From Hydractinia symbiolongicarpus (Eukaryota > Cnidaria > Hydrozoa > Anthoathecata > Hydractiniidae): DNA of 64,000 nucleotides. The notes beneath the pieces were generated by a model. That model did no database searches and was not told the origin of the DNA. It saw only the letters and a program-made list of their open reading frames with translations. Positions 10,901-21,716 of this stretch are shown here, piece by piece. The position numbers were made by a program, and so were the translations under genes. The DNA lies in the NCBI RefSeq assembly GCF_029227915.1, contig NC_079887.1, positions 26,535,650 through 26,599,649 of the forward strand, in the 5' to 3' direction. Numbering within the stretch: the first letter of the stretch is position 1; each line of letters opens with the position of its first letter.

Positions 10901-13900
10901 CTCATCAAAAATGAAAATATTTTTGAAAACTACAAGTCTCATGCGTTTTAGTGGTGGAAAAATAATTTAAAAAATCGTTCGGGAAATGAGTTTACTCCCT
11001 GGGTACTTTCTTTGTATACTTTTGACTATACGGGCCAAGCCGGGATTTACGGGAAATCGCGGGTTTTCGTTTGCCGGCGATTAAACTTCTTTTATTCAGC
11101 GTCTCATCAAAAATGAAAACATTTTTAAAAACTACAAGTCTTATGCGTTTTAGTGGTGAAAAAATAATTTAAAAAATCGTTCTGGAAATGAGTTAACTCA
11201 CAGGGTACTTTCTTTGTATACATTTGACTATACGTGCCAAGCCCGGGATTTACGGGAAATCGCGGGTTTTCGTTTCCCGACGATTAAACTGCTTTTATTC
11301 AGCGTCTCATCAAAAATGAAAAGATTCTTGAAAACTACAAGTCTCATGCGTTTTAGTGGTGAAATAATAATTTAAAAAATCGTTTGGGAAATGAGTTTAC
11401 TCCCTGGGTACTTTCTTTGTATACTTTTGACTATACGGGCCGAGTCCAGGATTTACGGGAAATCGCAGGTTTTTGTTTGCCGGCGATTAAACTTCTTTTA
11501 TTCAGCGTCTCATCAAAAATGAAAACATTTTTAAAAACTACAAGTCTCATGCGTTTTAGTGGTGAAAAATTAATTTAAAAAATCGTTCGGGAAATGAGTT
11601 TACTCCCTGGGTACTTTCTTTGTATACTTTTGACTATACGAGCCAAGCCGGGATTTACGGGAAATCGCGGGTTTTCGTTTGCCGGCGATTAAACTTCTTT
11701 TATTCAGCGTCTCATCAAAAATGAAAACATTTTTAAAAACTACAAGTCTTATGCTATTTAGTGGTGAAAAAATAATTTAAAAAATCGTTCTGGAAATGAG
11801 TTTACTCCCTGGGTACTTTCTTTGTATAGTTTTGACTATACGGGCCAAGCCGGGATTTACGGGAAATCGCGGTTTTTCGTTTGCCGGCGATTAAACTTCT
11901 TTTATTCAGCGTCTCATCAAAAATGAAAATTTTTTTGAAAACTACAAGTCTCATGCGTTTAGTGGTAAAAAAATAATATAAAAAATCGTACGGGAAGTGA
12001 GTTTACTCCCTGGGTACTTTCTTTGTATACTTTTGACTATACGGGCCAAGCCCGGGATTTACGGGAAATCGCGGGTTTTCGTTTGCCGGCGATTAAACTT
12101 CTTTTATTCAGTGTCTCATCAAAAATGAAAACATTTTTAAAAACTACAAGTCTTATGCGTTTTAGTGGTGAAAAAATAATTTAAAAAATCGTTCTGGAAA
12201 TGAGTTTACTCCCTGGGTACTTTCTTTGTATACTTTTGACTATACGGGCCGAGTCCAGGATTTAGGGAAATCGCGGGTTTTCGTTTGCCGGCGATTAAAC
12301 TGCTTTTATTCAGCGTCTCATCAAAAATGAAAATATTTTTGAAAACTACAAGTCTCATGCGTTTTAGTGGTGGAAAAATAATTTAAAAAATCGTTCGGGA
12401 AATGAGTTTACTCCCTGGGTACTTTCTTTGTATACTTTTGACTATACGGGCCAAGCCGGGATTTACGGGAAATCGCGGGTTTTCGTTTGCCGGCGATTAA
12501 ACTTCTTTTATTCAGCGTCTCATCAAAAATGAAAAGATTCTTGAAAACTACAAGTCTCATGCGTTTTAGTGGTGAAATAATAATTTAAAAAATCGTTTGG
12601 GAAATGAGTTTACTCCCTGGGTACTTTCTTTGTATACTTTTGACTATACGAGCCAAGCCGGGATTTACGGGAAATCGCGGGTTTTCGTTTGCCGGCGATT
12701 AAACTTCTTTTATTCAGCGTCTCATCAAAAATGAAAATATTTTTGAAAACTACAAGTCTCATGCGTTTTAGTGGTGAAAAAATAATTTAAAAAATCGTTC
12801 GGGAAATGAGTTTACTCCCTGGGTACTTTCTTCTATACTTTTGACTATACCGGCCGAGTCCGGGATTTACGGGAAATCGCGGATTTTCGTTTGCCGGCGA
12901 TTAAACTTCTTTTAATCAGCGTCCCATCAAATATGAAAATATTTTTGAAAACTACAAGTCTCATGCGTTTAGTGGTAAAAAAATAATATAAAAAATCGTT
13001 CGGGAAACGAGTTTACTCCCTGGGTACTTTCTTTATATACTTTTGACTATACCGGCCATGCCCGGGATTTACGGGAAATCGCGGATTTTCGTTTGCCGGC
13101 GATTAAACTTCTTTTATTCAGCGTCCCATCAAATATGAAAATATTTTTGAAAACTACAAGTCTCATGCGTTTAGTGGTAAAAAAATAATATAAAAAATCG
13201 TTCGGGAAACGAGTTTACTCCCTGGGTACTTTCTTTGTATACTTTTGACTATACGGGCCAAGCCCGGGATTTACGGGAAATCGCGGGTTTTCGTTTGCCG
13301 GCGATTAAACTTCTTTTATTCAGCGTCCCATCAAATATGAAAATATTTTTGAAAACTACAAGTCTCATGCGTTTAGTGGTAAAAAAATAATATAAAAAAT
13401 CGTTCGGGAAACGAGTTTACTCCCTGGGTACTTTCTTTGTATACTTTTGACTATACGGGCCAAGCCCGGGATTTACGGGAAATCGCGGGTTTTCGTTTGC
13501 CGGCGATTAAACTGCTTTTATTCAGCGTCGCATCAAAAATGAAAATATTTTTGAAAACAAGTCTCATGCGTTTTAGTAGTGGAAAAATAATTTAAAAAAT
13601 CGTTCAGGAAATGAGTTTACTCCCTGGTTACTTTCTTTGTATACTTTTGACTATACGGGCCAAGCCGGGATTTACGGGAAATCGCGGGTTTTTGTTTGCC
13701 GGCGATTAAACTTCTTTTATTCAGCGTCTCATCAAAAATGAAAACATTTTTAAAAACTACAAGTCTTATGCGTTTTAGTGGTGAAAAAATAATTTAAAAA
13801 ATCGTTCTGGAAATGAGTTTACTCCCTGGGTACTTTCTTTGTATACTTTTGACTATACGGGCCGAGTCCGGGATTTACGGGAAATCGCGGATTTTCGTTT

Positions 13901-15140
13901 GCCGGCGATTAAACTTCTTTTAATCAGCGTCCCATCAAATATGAAAATATTTTTGAAAACTACAAGTCTCATGCGTTTAGTTGTAAAAAAATAATATAAA
14001 AAATCGTTCGGGAAGTGAGTTTACTCCCTGGGTACTTTCTTTGTATACTTTTGACTGTACGGGCCAAGCCCGGGATTTACGGGAAATCGCGGGTTTTTGT
14101 TTGCCGGCGATTAAACTTCTTTTATTCAGCGTGTCATCAAAAATGAAAACATTTTTAAAAACTACAAGTCTTATGCGTTTTAGTGGTGAAAAAATAATTT
14201 AAAAAATCGTTCTGGAAATGAGTTTACTCCCTGGGTACTTTCTTTGTATACTTTTGACTATACGGGCCGAGTCCGGGATTTACGGGAAATCGCGGATTTT
14301 CGTTTGCCGGCGATTAAACTTCTTTTAATCAGCGTCCCATCAAATATGAAAATATTTTTGAAAACTACAAGTCTCATGCGTTTAGTTGTAAAAAAATAAT
14401 ATAAAAAATCGTTCGGGAAGTGAGTTTACTCCCTGGGTACTTTCTTTGTATACTTTTGACTGTACGGGCCAAGCCCGGGATTTACGGGAAATCGCGGGTT
14501 TTCGTTTGCCGGCGATTAAACTTCTTTTATTCAGTGTCTCATCAAAAATGAAAACATTTTTAAAAACTACAAGTCTTATGCGTTTTAGTGGTGAAAAAAT
14601 AATTTAAAAAATGGTTCTGGAAATGAGTTTACTCCCTGGGTACTTTCTTTGTATACTTTTGACTATACGAGCCAAGCCGGGATTTACGGGAAATCGCGGG
14701 TTTTCGTTTGCCGGCGATTAAACTGCTTTTATTCAGCGTCTCATCAAAAATGAAAATATTTTTGAAAACTACAAGTCTCATGCGTTTTAGTGGTGGAAAA
14801 ATAATTTAAAAAATCGTTCGGGAAATGAGTTTACTCCCTGGGTACTTTCTTTGTATACTTTTGACTATACGGGCCAAGCCGGGATTTACGGGAAATCGCG
14901 GGTTTTCGTTTGCCGGCGATTAAACTTCTTTTATTCAGCGTCTCATCAAAAATGAAAACATTTTTAAAAACTACAAGTCTTATGCGTTTTAGTGGTGAAA
15001 AAATAATTTAAAAAATCGTTCTGGAAATGAGTTAACTCACAGGGTACTTTCTTTGTATACATTTGACTATACGTGCCAAGCCCGTGATTTACGGGAAATC
15101 GCGGGTTTTCGTTTCCCGGCGATTAAACTGCTTTTATTCA
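9509..15140 (+). repeat. Segmental satellite duplication A, copy 2
   Basis: Partner of 1-5430. It lacks the 607-bp internal duplication found at 2290-3545 in copy 1. It carries extra monomers near 10.5, 13.3 and 14.1-14.4 kb, so both copies have changed by whole-monomer steps since they split. Confidence 0.8.
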
Positions 15141-16031
15141 GCGTCTCATCAAAAATGAAAAGATTCTTGAAAACTACAAGTCTCATGCGTTTTAGTGGTG
15201 AAATAATAATTTAAAAAATCGTTTGGGAAATGAGTTTACTCCCTGGGTACTTTCTTTGTATACTTTTGACTATACGGGCCGAGTCCAGGATTTACGGGAA
15301 ATCGCAGGTTTTCGTTTGCCGGCGATTAAACTTCTTTTATTCAGCGTCTCATCAAAAATGAAAACATTTTTAAAAACTACAAGTCTCATGCGTTTTAGTG
15401 GTGAAAAATTAATTTAAAAAATCGTTCGGGAAATGAGTTTACTCCCTGGGTACTTTCTTTGTATACTTTTGACTATACGAGCCAAGCCGGGATTTACGGG
15501 AAATCGCGGGTTTTCGTTTGCCGGCGATTAAACTTCTTTTATTCAGCGTCTCATCAAAAATGAAAATATTTTTGAAAACTACAAGTCTCATGCGTTTTAG
15601 TGGTGAAAAAATAATTTAAAAAATCGTTCGGGAAATGAGTTTACTCCCTGGGTACTTTCTTCTATACTTTTGACTATACGGGCCGAGTCCGGGATTTACG
15701 GGAAATCGCGGATTTTCGTTTGCCGGCGATTAAACTTCTTTTAATCAGCGTCCCATCAAATATGAAAATATTTTTGAAAACTACAAGTCTCATGCGTTTA
15801 GTGGTAAAAAAATAATATAAAAAATCGTTCGGGAAACGAGTTTACTCCCTGGGTACTTTCTTTGTATACTTTTGACTATACGGGCCAAGCCCGGGATTTA
15901 CGAGAAATCGCGGGTTTTCGTTTGCCGGCGATTAAACTGCTTTTATTCAGCGTCGCATCAAAAATGAAAATATTTTTGAAAACTACAAGTCTCATGCGTT
16001 TTAGTTGTGGAAAAATAATTTAAAAAATCGT

Positions 16032-17030
16032 TCGGGAAATGAGTTTACTCCCTGGGTACTTTCTTTGTATACTTTTGACTATACGGGCCAAGCCGGGATT
16101 TACGGGAAATCGCGGGTTTTCGTTTGCCGGCGATTAAACTTCTTTTATTCAGCGTCTCATCAAAAATGAAAACATTTTTAAAAACTGCAAGTCTTATGCG
16201 TTTTAGTGGTGAAAAAATAATTTAAAAAATCGTTCTGGAAATGAGTTAACTCACAGGGTACTTTCTTTGTATACATTTGACTATACGTGCCAAGCCCGGG
16301 ATTTACGGGAAATCGCGGGTTTTCGTTTCCCGGCGATTAAACTGCTTTTATTCAGCGTCTCATCAAAAATGAAAAGATTCTTGAAAACTACAAGTCTCAT
16401 GCGTTTTAGTGGTGAAATAATAATTTAAAAAATCGTTTGGGAAATGAGTTTACTCCCTGGGTACTTTCTTTGTATACTTTTGACTATACGGGCCGAGTCC
16501 AGGACTTACGGGAAATCGCAGGTTTTCGTTTGCCGGCGATTAAACTTCTTTTATTCAGCGTCTCATCAAAAATGAAAACATTTTTAAAAACTACAAGTCT
16601 CATGCGTTTTAATGGTGAAAAATTAATTTAAAAAATCGTTCGGGAAATGAGTTTACTCCCTGGGTACTTTCTTTGTATACTTTTGACTATACGAGCCAAG
16701 CCGGGATTTACGGGAAATCGTGGGTTTTCGTTTGCCGGCGATTAAACTTCTTTTATTCAGCGTCTCATCAAAAATGAAAATATTTTTGAAAACTACAAGT
16801 CTCATGCGTTTTAGTGGTGAAAAAATAATTTAAAAAATCGATCGGGAAATGAGTTGACTCCCTGGGTACTTTCTTCTATACTTTTGACTATACGGGCCGA
16901 GTCCGGGATTTACGGGAAATCGCGGATTTTCGTTTGCCGGCGATTAAACTTCTTTTATTCAGCGTCCCATCAAATATGAAAATATTTTTGAAAACTACAA
17001 GTCTCATGCGTTTAGTGGTAAAAGAATAAT
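16032..17030 (+). repeat. Unoccupied paralogous copy of the LINE target block
   Basis: Positions 16032-16271 match 20281-20520 except for two substitutions seen by eye (near 16187 and 16245). Positions 16272 onward match 24720 onward through several monomers, sharing the GAAAAGATTCTTG, GAAATAATAA and CGTTTGGGAA variants; near 16504 one C/T difference occurs. The insertion point corresponds to 16271/16272, giving an internal empty-site reference. Confidence 0.85.
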
Positions 17031-20000
17031 ATAAAAAATCGTTCGGGAAACGAGTTTACTCCCTGGGTACTTTCTTTGTATACTTTTGACTATACGGGCC
17101 AAGCCTGGGATTTACGGGAAATCGCGGGTTTTCGTTTGCCGGCGATTAAACTTCTTTTATTCAGCGTCTCATCAAAAATGAAAACATTTTTGAAAACTAC
17201 AAGTCTCATGCGTTTTAGTGGTGAAAAAATAATTTGAAAAATCGTTCGGGAAATGAGTTTACTCCCTGGGTACTTTCTTGTATACTTTTGACTATACGGG
17301 CCAAGCCCGGGATTTACGGGACATCGCGGGCTTTCGTTTGCCGGCGATTAAACTTCTTTTATTCAGCGTCTCATCAAAAATGAAAACATTTTTAAAAACT
17401 ACAAGTCTTATGCGTTTTAGTGGTGAAAAAGTAATTCAAAAAATCGTTCGGGAAATGAGTTTACTCCCTGGGTACTTTCTTTGTATACTTTTGACTATAC
17501 GGGCCGAGTCCGGGATTTACGGGAAACCGCGGATTTTCGTTTGCTGGCGATTAAACTTCTTTTATTCAGCGTCCCATCAAATATGAAAATATTTTTGAAA
17601 ACTACAAGTCTCATGCGTTTAGTGGTAAAAAAATAATATAAAAAATCGTTCGGGAAATGTGTTTACTCCCTGGGTACTTTCTTTGTATACTTTTGACTAT
17701 ACGGGCCAAGCCCGGGATTTACGGGAAATCGCGGGTTTTCGTTTGCCGGCAATTAAACTTCTTTTATTCAGCGTCTCATCAAAAATGAAAACATTTTTAA
17801 AAACTACAAGTCTTATGCGTTTTAGTGGTGAAAAAATAATTTAAAAAATCGTTCTGGAAATAAGTTTACTCCCTGGGTACTTTCTTTGTATACATTCGAC
17901 TATACGGGCCAAGCCCGGGATTTACGGGAAATCGCAGTTTTTCGTTTGCCGGCAATTAAACTGCTTTTATTCAGCGTCTAATCAAAAATGAAAACATTTT
18001 TGAAAACTACAAGTCTCATGCGTTTTAGTGGTGAAAAAGTAATTTAAAAAATCGTTCGGGAAATGAGTTTACTCCCTGGGTACTTTCTTTGTATACTTTT
18101 GACTATACGGGCCAAGCCGGGATTTACGGGAAATCGCGGGTTTTCGTTTGCCGGCGATTAAACTTCTTTTATTCAGCGTCTCATCAAAAATGAAAACATT
18201 TTTAAAAACTACAAGTCTTATGCGTTTTAGTGGTGAAAAAATATTTTAAAAAATCGTTCTGGAAATGAGTTTACTCACAGGGTACTTTCTTTGTATACAT
18301 TCGACTATATGTGCCAAGCCCGGGATTTAGGGTAATCGCAGGTTTTCGTTTGCCGGCGATTAAACTTCTTTTATTCAGCGTCTTATCAAAAATGAAAACA
18401 TTTTTAAAAACTACAAGTCTCATGCGTTTTAGTGGTGAAAAAATAATTTAAAAAATCGTTCTGGAAATGAGTTTACTCACAGGGTACTTTCTTTGTATAC
18501 ATTCGACTATACGGGCCAAGCCCGGGATTTACGGGAAATCGCGGGTTTTCGTTTTCCGGCGATTAAACTTCTTTTATTCAGTGTCTCATCAAAAATGAAA
18601 ACATTTTTAAAAACTACAAGTCTCATGCGTTTTAGTGGTGAAAAAATAATTTAAAAAATCGTTCGGGAAATGAGTTTACTCCCTGGGTACTTTCTTTTAT
18701 ACTTTTGACTATACGGGCCGAGTCCGGGATTTACGGGAAATCGCGGATTTTCGTTTGCCGGCGATTAAACTTCTTTTATTCAGCGTCCCATCTAATATGA
18801 AAATATTTTTGAAAACTACAAGTCTCATGCGTTTAGTGGTAAAAAAATAATATAAAAAATCGTTCGGGAAACGAGTTTACTCCCTGGGTACTTTCTTTGT
18901 ATACTTTTGACTATACGGGCCAAGCCCGGGATTTACGGGAAATCGCGGGTTTTCGTTTGCCGGCGATTAAACTTCTTTTATTCAGCGTCTCATCAAAAAT
19001 GAAAACATTTTTGAAAACTACAAGTCTCATGCGTTTTAGTGGTGAAAAAATAATTTGAAAAATCGTTCGGAAAATGAGTTTACTCCCTGGGTACTTTCTT
19101 GTATACTTTTGACTATACGGGCCGAGTCCGGGATTTACGGGAAATCGCGGATTTTCGTTTGCCGGCGATTAAACTTCTTTTATTCAGCGTCCCATCAAAT
19201 ATGAAAATATTTTGGAAAACTACAAGTCTCATGCGTTTAGTGGTAAAAAAATAATATAAAAAATCGTTCGGGAAATGAGTTTACTCCCTGGGTACTTTCT
19301 TTGTATACTTTTGACTATACGGGCCAAGCCCGGGATTTACGGGACATCGCGGGCTTTCGTTTGCCGGCGATTAAACTTCTTTTATTCAGCGTCTCATCAA
19401 AAATGAAAACATTTTTAAAAACTACAAGTCTTATGCGTTTTAGTGGTGAAAAAGTAATTTAAAAAATCGTTCGGGAAATGAGTTTACTCCCTGGGTACTT
19501 TCTTGTATACTTTTGACTATACGGGCCGAGTCCGGGATTTACGGGAAATCGCGGATTTTCGTTTGCCGGCGATTAAACTTCTTTTATTCAGCGTCCCATC
19601 AAATATGAAAATATTTTTGAAAACTACAAGTCTCATGCGTTTAGTGGTAAAAAAATAATATAAAAAATCGTTCGGGAAATGAGTTTTCTCCCTGGGTACT
19701 TTCTTTGTATACTTTTGACTATACGGGCCAAGCCCGGGATTTACGGGAAATCGCGGGTTTTCGTTTGCCGGCGATTAAACTTCTTTTATTCAGCGTCTCA
19801 TCAAAAATAAAAACATTTTTTAAAACTACAAGTCTTATGCGTTTTAGTGGTGAAAAAATAATTTAAAAAATCGTTCTGGAAATAAGTTTACTCCCTGGGT
19901 ACTTTCTTTGTATACTTTTGACTATACGGGCCAAGCCCGGGATTTGCGGGAAATCGCGGGTTTTCGTTTGCCGGCGATTAAACTTCTTTTATTCAGCGTC

Positions 20001-20514
20001 TCATCAAAAATGAAAACATTTTTTAAAACTACAAGTCTTATGCGTTTTAGTGGTGAAAAAATAATTTAAAAAATCGTTCTGGAAATAAGTTTACTCCCTG
20101 GGTACTTTCTTTGCATACATTTGACTATACGGGCCAAGCCCGGGATTTACGGGAAATCGCAGGTTTTCGTTTGCCGGCAATTAAACTGCTTTTATTCAGC
20201 GTCTAATCAAAAATGAAAACATTTTTGAAAACTACAAGTCTCATGCGTTTTAGTGGTGAAAAAGTAATTTAAAAAATCGTTCGGGAAATGAGTTTACTCC
20301 CTGGGTACTTTCTTTGTATACTTTTGACTATACGGGCCAAGCCGGGATTTACGGGAAATCGCGGGTTTTCGTTTGCCGGCGATTAAACTTCTTTTATTCA
20401 GCGTCTCATCAAAAATGAAAACATTTTTAAAAACTACAAGTCTTATGCGTTTTAGTGGTGAAAAAATAATTTAAAAAATCGTTCTTGAAATGAGTTAACT
20501 CACAGGGTACTTTC

Positions 20515-20521
20515 TTTGTAA
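20515..20521 (+). other. LINE 5' junction in a GTATAC site
   Basis: Satellite runs to GTA at 20518-20520, then the LINE starts; satellite resumes with TAC at 24720. The unoccupied sequence in homologous monomers is CTTTGTATACATTTG, so the insertion sits at the centre of GTATAC with no base lost and at most 1 bp duplicated. Confidence 0.85.
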
Positions 20522-20534
20522 AAAATAGAGCAGC

Positions 20535-20669
20535 ATGGAAAATTAAACTAATACACCAATTGTAAAATTCATTGATACACCACTTCGTAAAATTAGCTCG
20601 ACTTCAGATATTCCTATAATTCTTGAAAGAAATGGAGTTAAAGAAAGTGATGAATCGTTTATAGACCGC
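20535..20669 (+). pseudogene. Broken N-terminal extension of LINE ORF1
   Basis: The ATG at 20535 is in the same frame as ORF1 (45 codons upstream of 20670). Its fourth codon is TAA (20544-20546). After that the frame is open to the ORF1 ATG and on to 21614. The simplest reading is that 20535 is the original start and that a nonsense change at codon 4 silences the first 45 codons, leaving 20670 as the next usable ATG. Alternatively 20535 is a chance ATG and the element's real 5' end is missing. The segment is too short for domain assignment. Confidence 0.6.
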
Positions 20670-21617
20670 ATGTATTCAAACATCAACTTACAAAAAATGA
20701 AAGGTGAGCTAATACACGATCTTAAAAACTACCTTGATGAATGTGTTAAAAATGTTGCTCTGTCAAACCGTCACGTTTCTACTGAATGGGATAGTAATAA
20801 AATGTTTAGTGTGTTGGAGGAAAGGATTTTATTTTTGGAAAAGGAAGTAAATGCCAAAAATGAAATGATACAAATGTTATTAGCGACGAAATCATCAACG
20901 CGTGACGACATACTACATAACTCTCATAGCTTCAACAAATTAAAATCTTGCGAAACAAACGAGAATTTTACAATTCCCAAGGACACCGTTAAGGCAAAAA
21001 TCATTAAACAGAGTTCCTTTATTCACGCAAATCGCTTTGAAAACTTGCCCATTGATGAAATAATGGATGATGTAAATAGTGTTGCCAACGAAGTGCCGCA
21101 TAAAACGCCGCGAAGGAGATCTGACAAAAAATCTAAAGTTACGCAAATAATTGGAGACTCGATTGTAAAAGAAGTGAAGGGCTGGAAACTTTCTTCAAAC
21201 GAGAACAAGATTATAGTGAAATCCTTCTCTGGAGCCACGACTAAATGCATGGAAAGTTACGCAATACCAACCACGAACATGTCTCCCGATAACATTATTA
21301 TTCATTGTGGCACTAACGATCTTAATAGAATCGAAACCGATCAAATTGCTCAAAACATAGTAAAATTGGCTATTAAATTGAAATCTGGTGAAAATAATGT
21401 AATGATATCGGGCATAATTCAACGAAAAGACAGACTAAATGAAAAGGTAATGGCAGTCAACAAATCTCTCGCTCATCTTTGCGAACAAAGAAACATCGGC
21501 TTTATCAATAATGATAATATAAACCCCGACTTGCATTTGAATAGAAGTCGCCTTCACCTAAATATGAAAGGGACTTCAATATTGTCTCGGAACTTTCTAC
21601 AGGTGATTGAGGATTGA
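20670..21617 (+). CDS. LINE ORF1 protein: coiled coil plus SGNH/GDSL-type esterase domain
   Basis: A 315-residue frame from the first ATG that gives an uninterrupted product. Residues about 44-70 have the heptad-like, charged pattern of a coiled coil, the likely multimerisation segment. A basic patch follows at 145-156. Residues about 157-311 resemble an SGNH hydrolase: GDS at 162-164 (S164 the presumed nucleophile), a glycine block around G188, GTND at 214-217, and a C-terminal LHLN with H296 as the presumed catalytic histidine. Esterase domains of this kind are known in ORF1 of CR1-group LINEs; their exact role is unclear, with RNA or lipid binding or RNP assembly proposed. The frame is open upstream back to 20547, and an in-frame ATG at 20535 is cut off by TAA at 20544, so the true N-terminus may be 45 codons earlier. 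The stop is TGA at 21615, in frame with ORF2. Confidence 0.88.
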   Translation: MYSNINLQKMKGELIHDLKNYLDECVKNVALSNRHVSTEWDSNKMFSVLEERILFLEKEVNAKNEMIQMLLATKSSTRDDILHNSHSFNKLKSCETNENFTIPKDTVKAKIIKQSSFIHANRFENLPIDEIMDDVNSVANEVPHKTPRRRSDKKSKVTQIIGDSIVKEVKGWKLSSNENKIIVKSFSGATTKCMESYAIPTTNMSPDNIIIHCGTNDLNRIETDQIAQNIVKLAIKLKSGENNVMISGIIQRKDRLNEKVMAVNKSLAHLCEQRNIGFINNDNINPDLHLNRSRLHLNMKGTSILSRNFLQVIED

Positions 21618-21716
21618 CACAAAAAACCTGTCGAAAGTTACGACACAGATCCACCGAACACTGCCTCAGATACTTTTGATTCAACATATGATATTTTCAC
21701 TCTACGTCGCAGTAAC
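21618..21716 (+). other. Open in-frame linker between LINE ORF1 and ORF2
   Basis: Thirty-three codons separate the ORF1 TGA from the ATG at 21717, all in the shared frame and without a stop. The last few, reading LRRSN just before the ORF2 methionine, look like part of the conserved lead-in to the endonuclease in related elements (recalled family pattern, not tested). ORF2 may therefore begin upstream of 21717, be made by readthrough or reinitiation, or derive from a single fused ORF broken by one TGA. Confidence 0.6.

Larger units (their letters stand above)
1..20520 (+). repeat. 202-bp satellite array, left arm
   Basis: Head-to-tail copies of one unit of about 202 bp fill this stretch. The landmark CGTTC falls at 51, 253, 456, 659 and 861, giving spacings of 202-203 bp, and continues to the LINE junction. 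All copies face the same way; I saw no inverted monomer. Copies differ by scattered substitutions and 1-3 bp indels, and recognisable variant types recur in ordered blocks (higher-order structure). No gene is present. Short open frames of about 60-100 codons recur in it, but they are by-products of the repeat. A centromeric or heterochromatic location is inferred only from array size and homogeneity. Confidence 0.97.

Noticed and set aside
17278-17586. A 102-codon open frame spanning two monomers
   Set aside because: It arises from a TAATTTAAAA to TAATTCAAAA change that removes the usual stop at a monomer junction, and has a non-ATG start. Chance extension of the satellite frame.
1-20520. CRISPR array
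   Set aside because: The units are contiguous with no unique spacers, the period is 202 bp, and a LINE is present in the array. It is a eukaryotic satellite.
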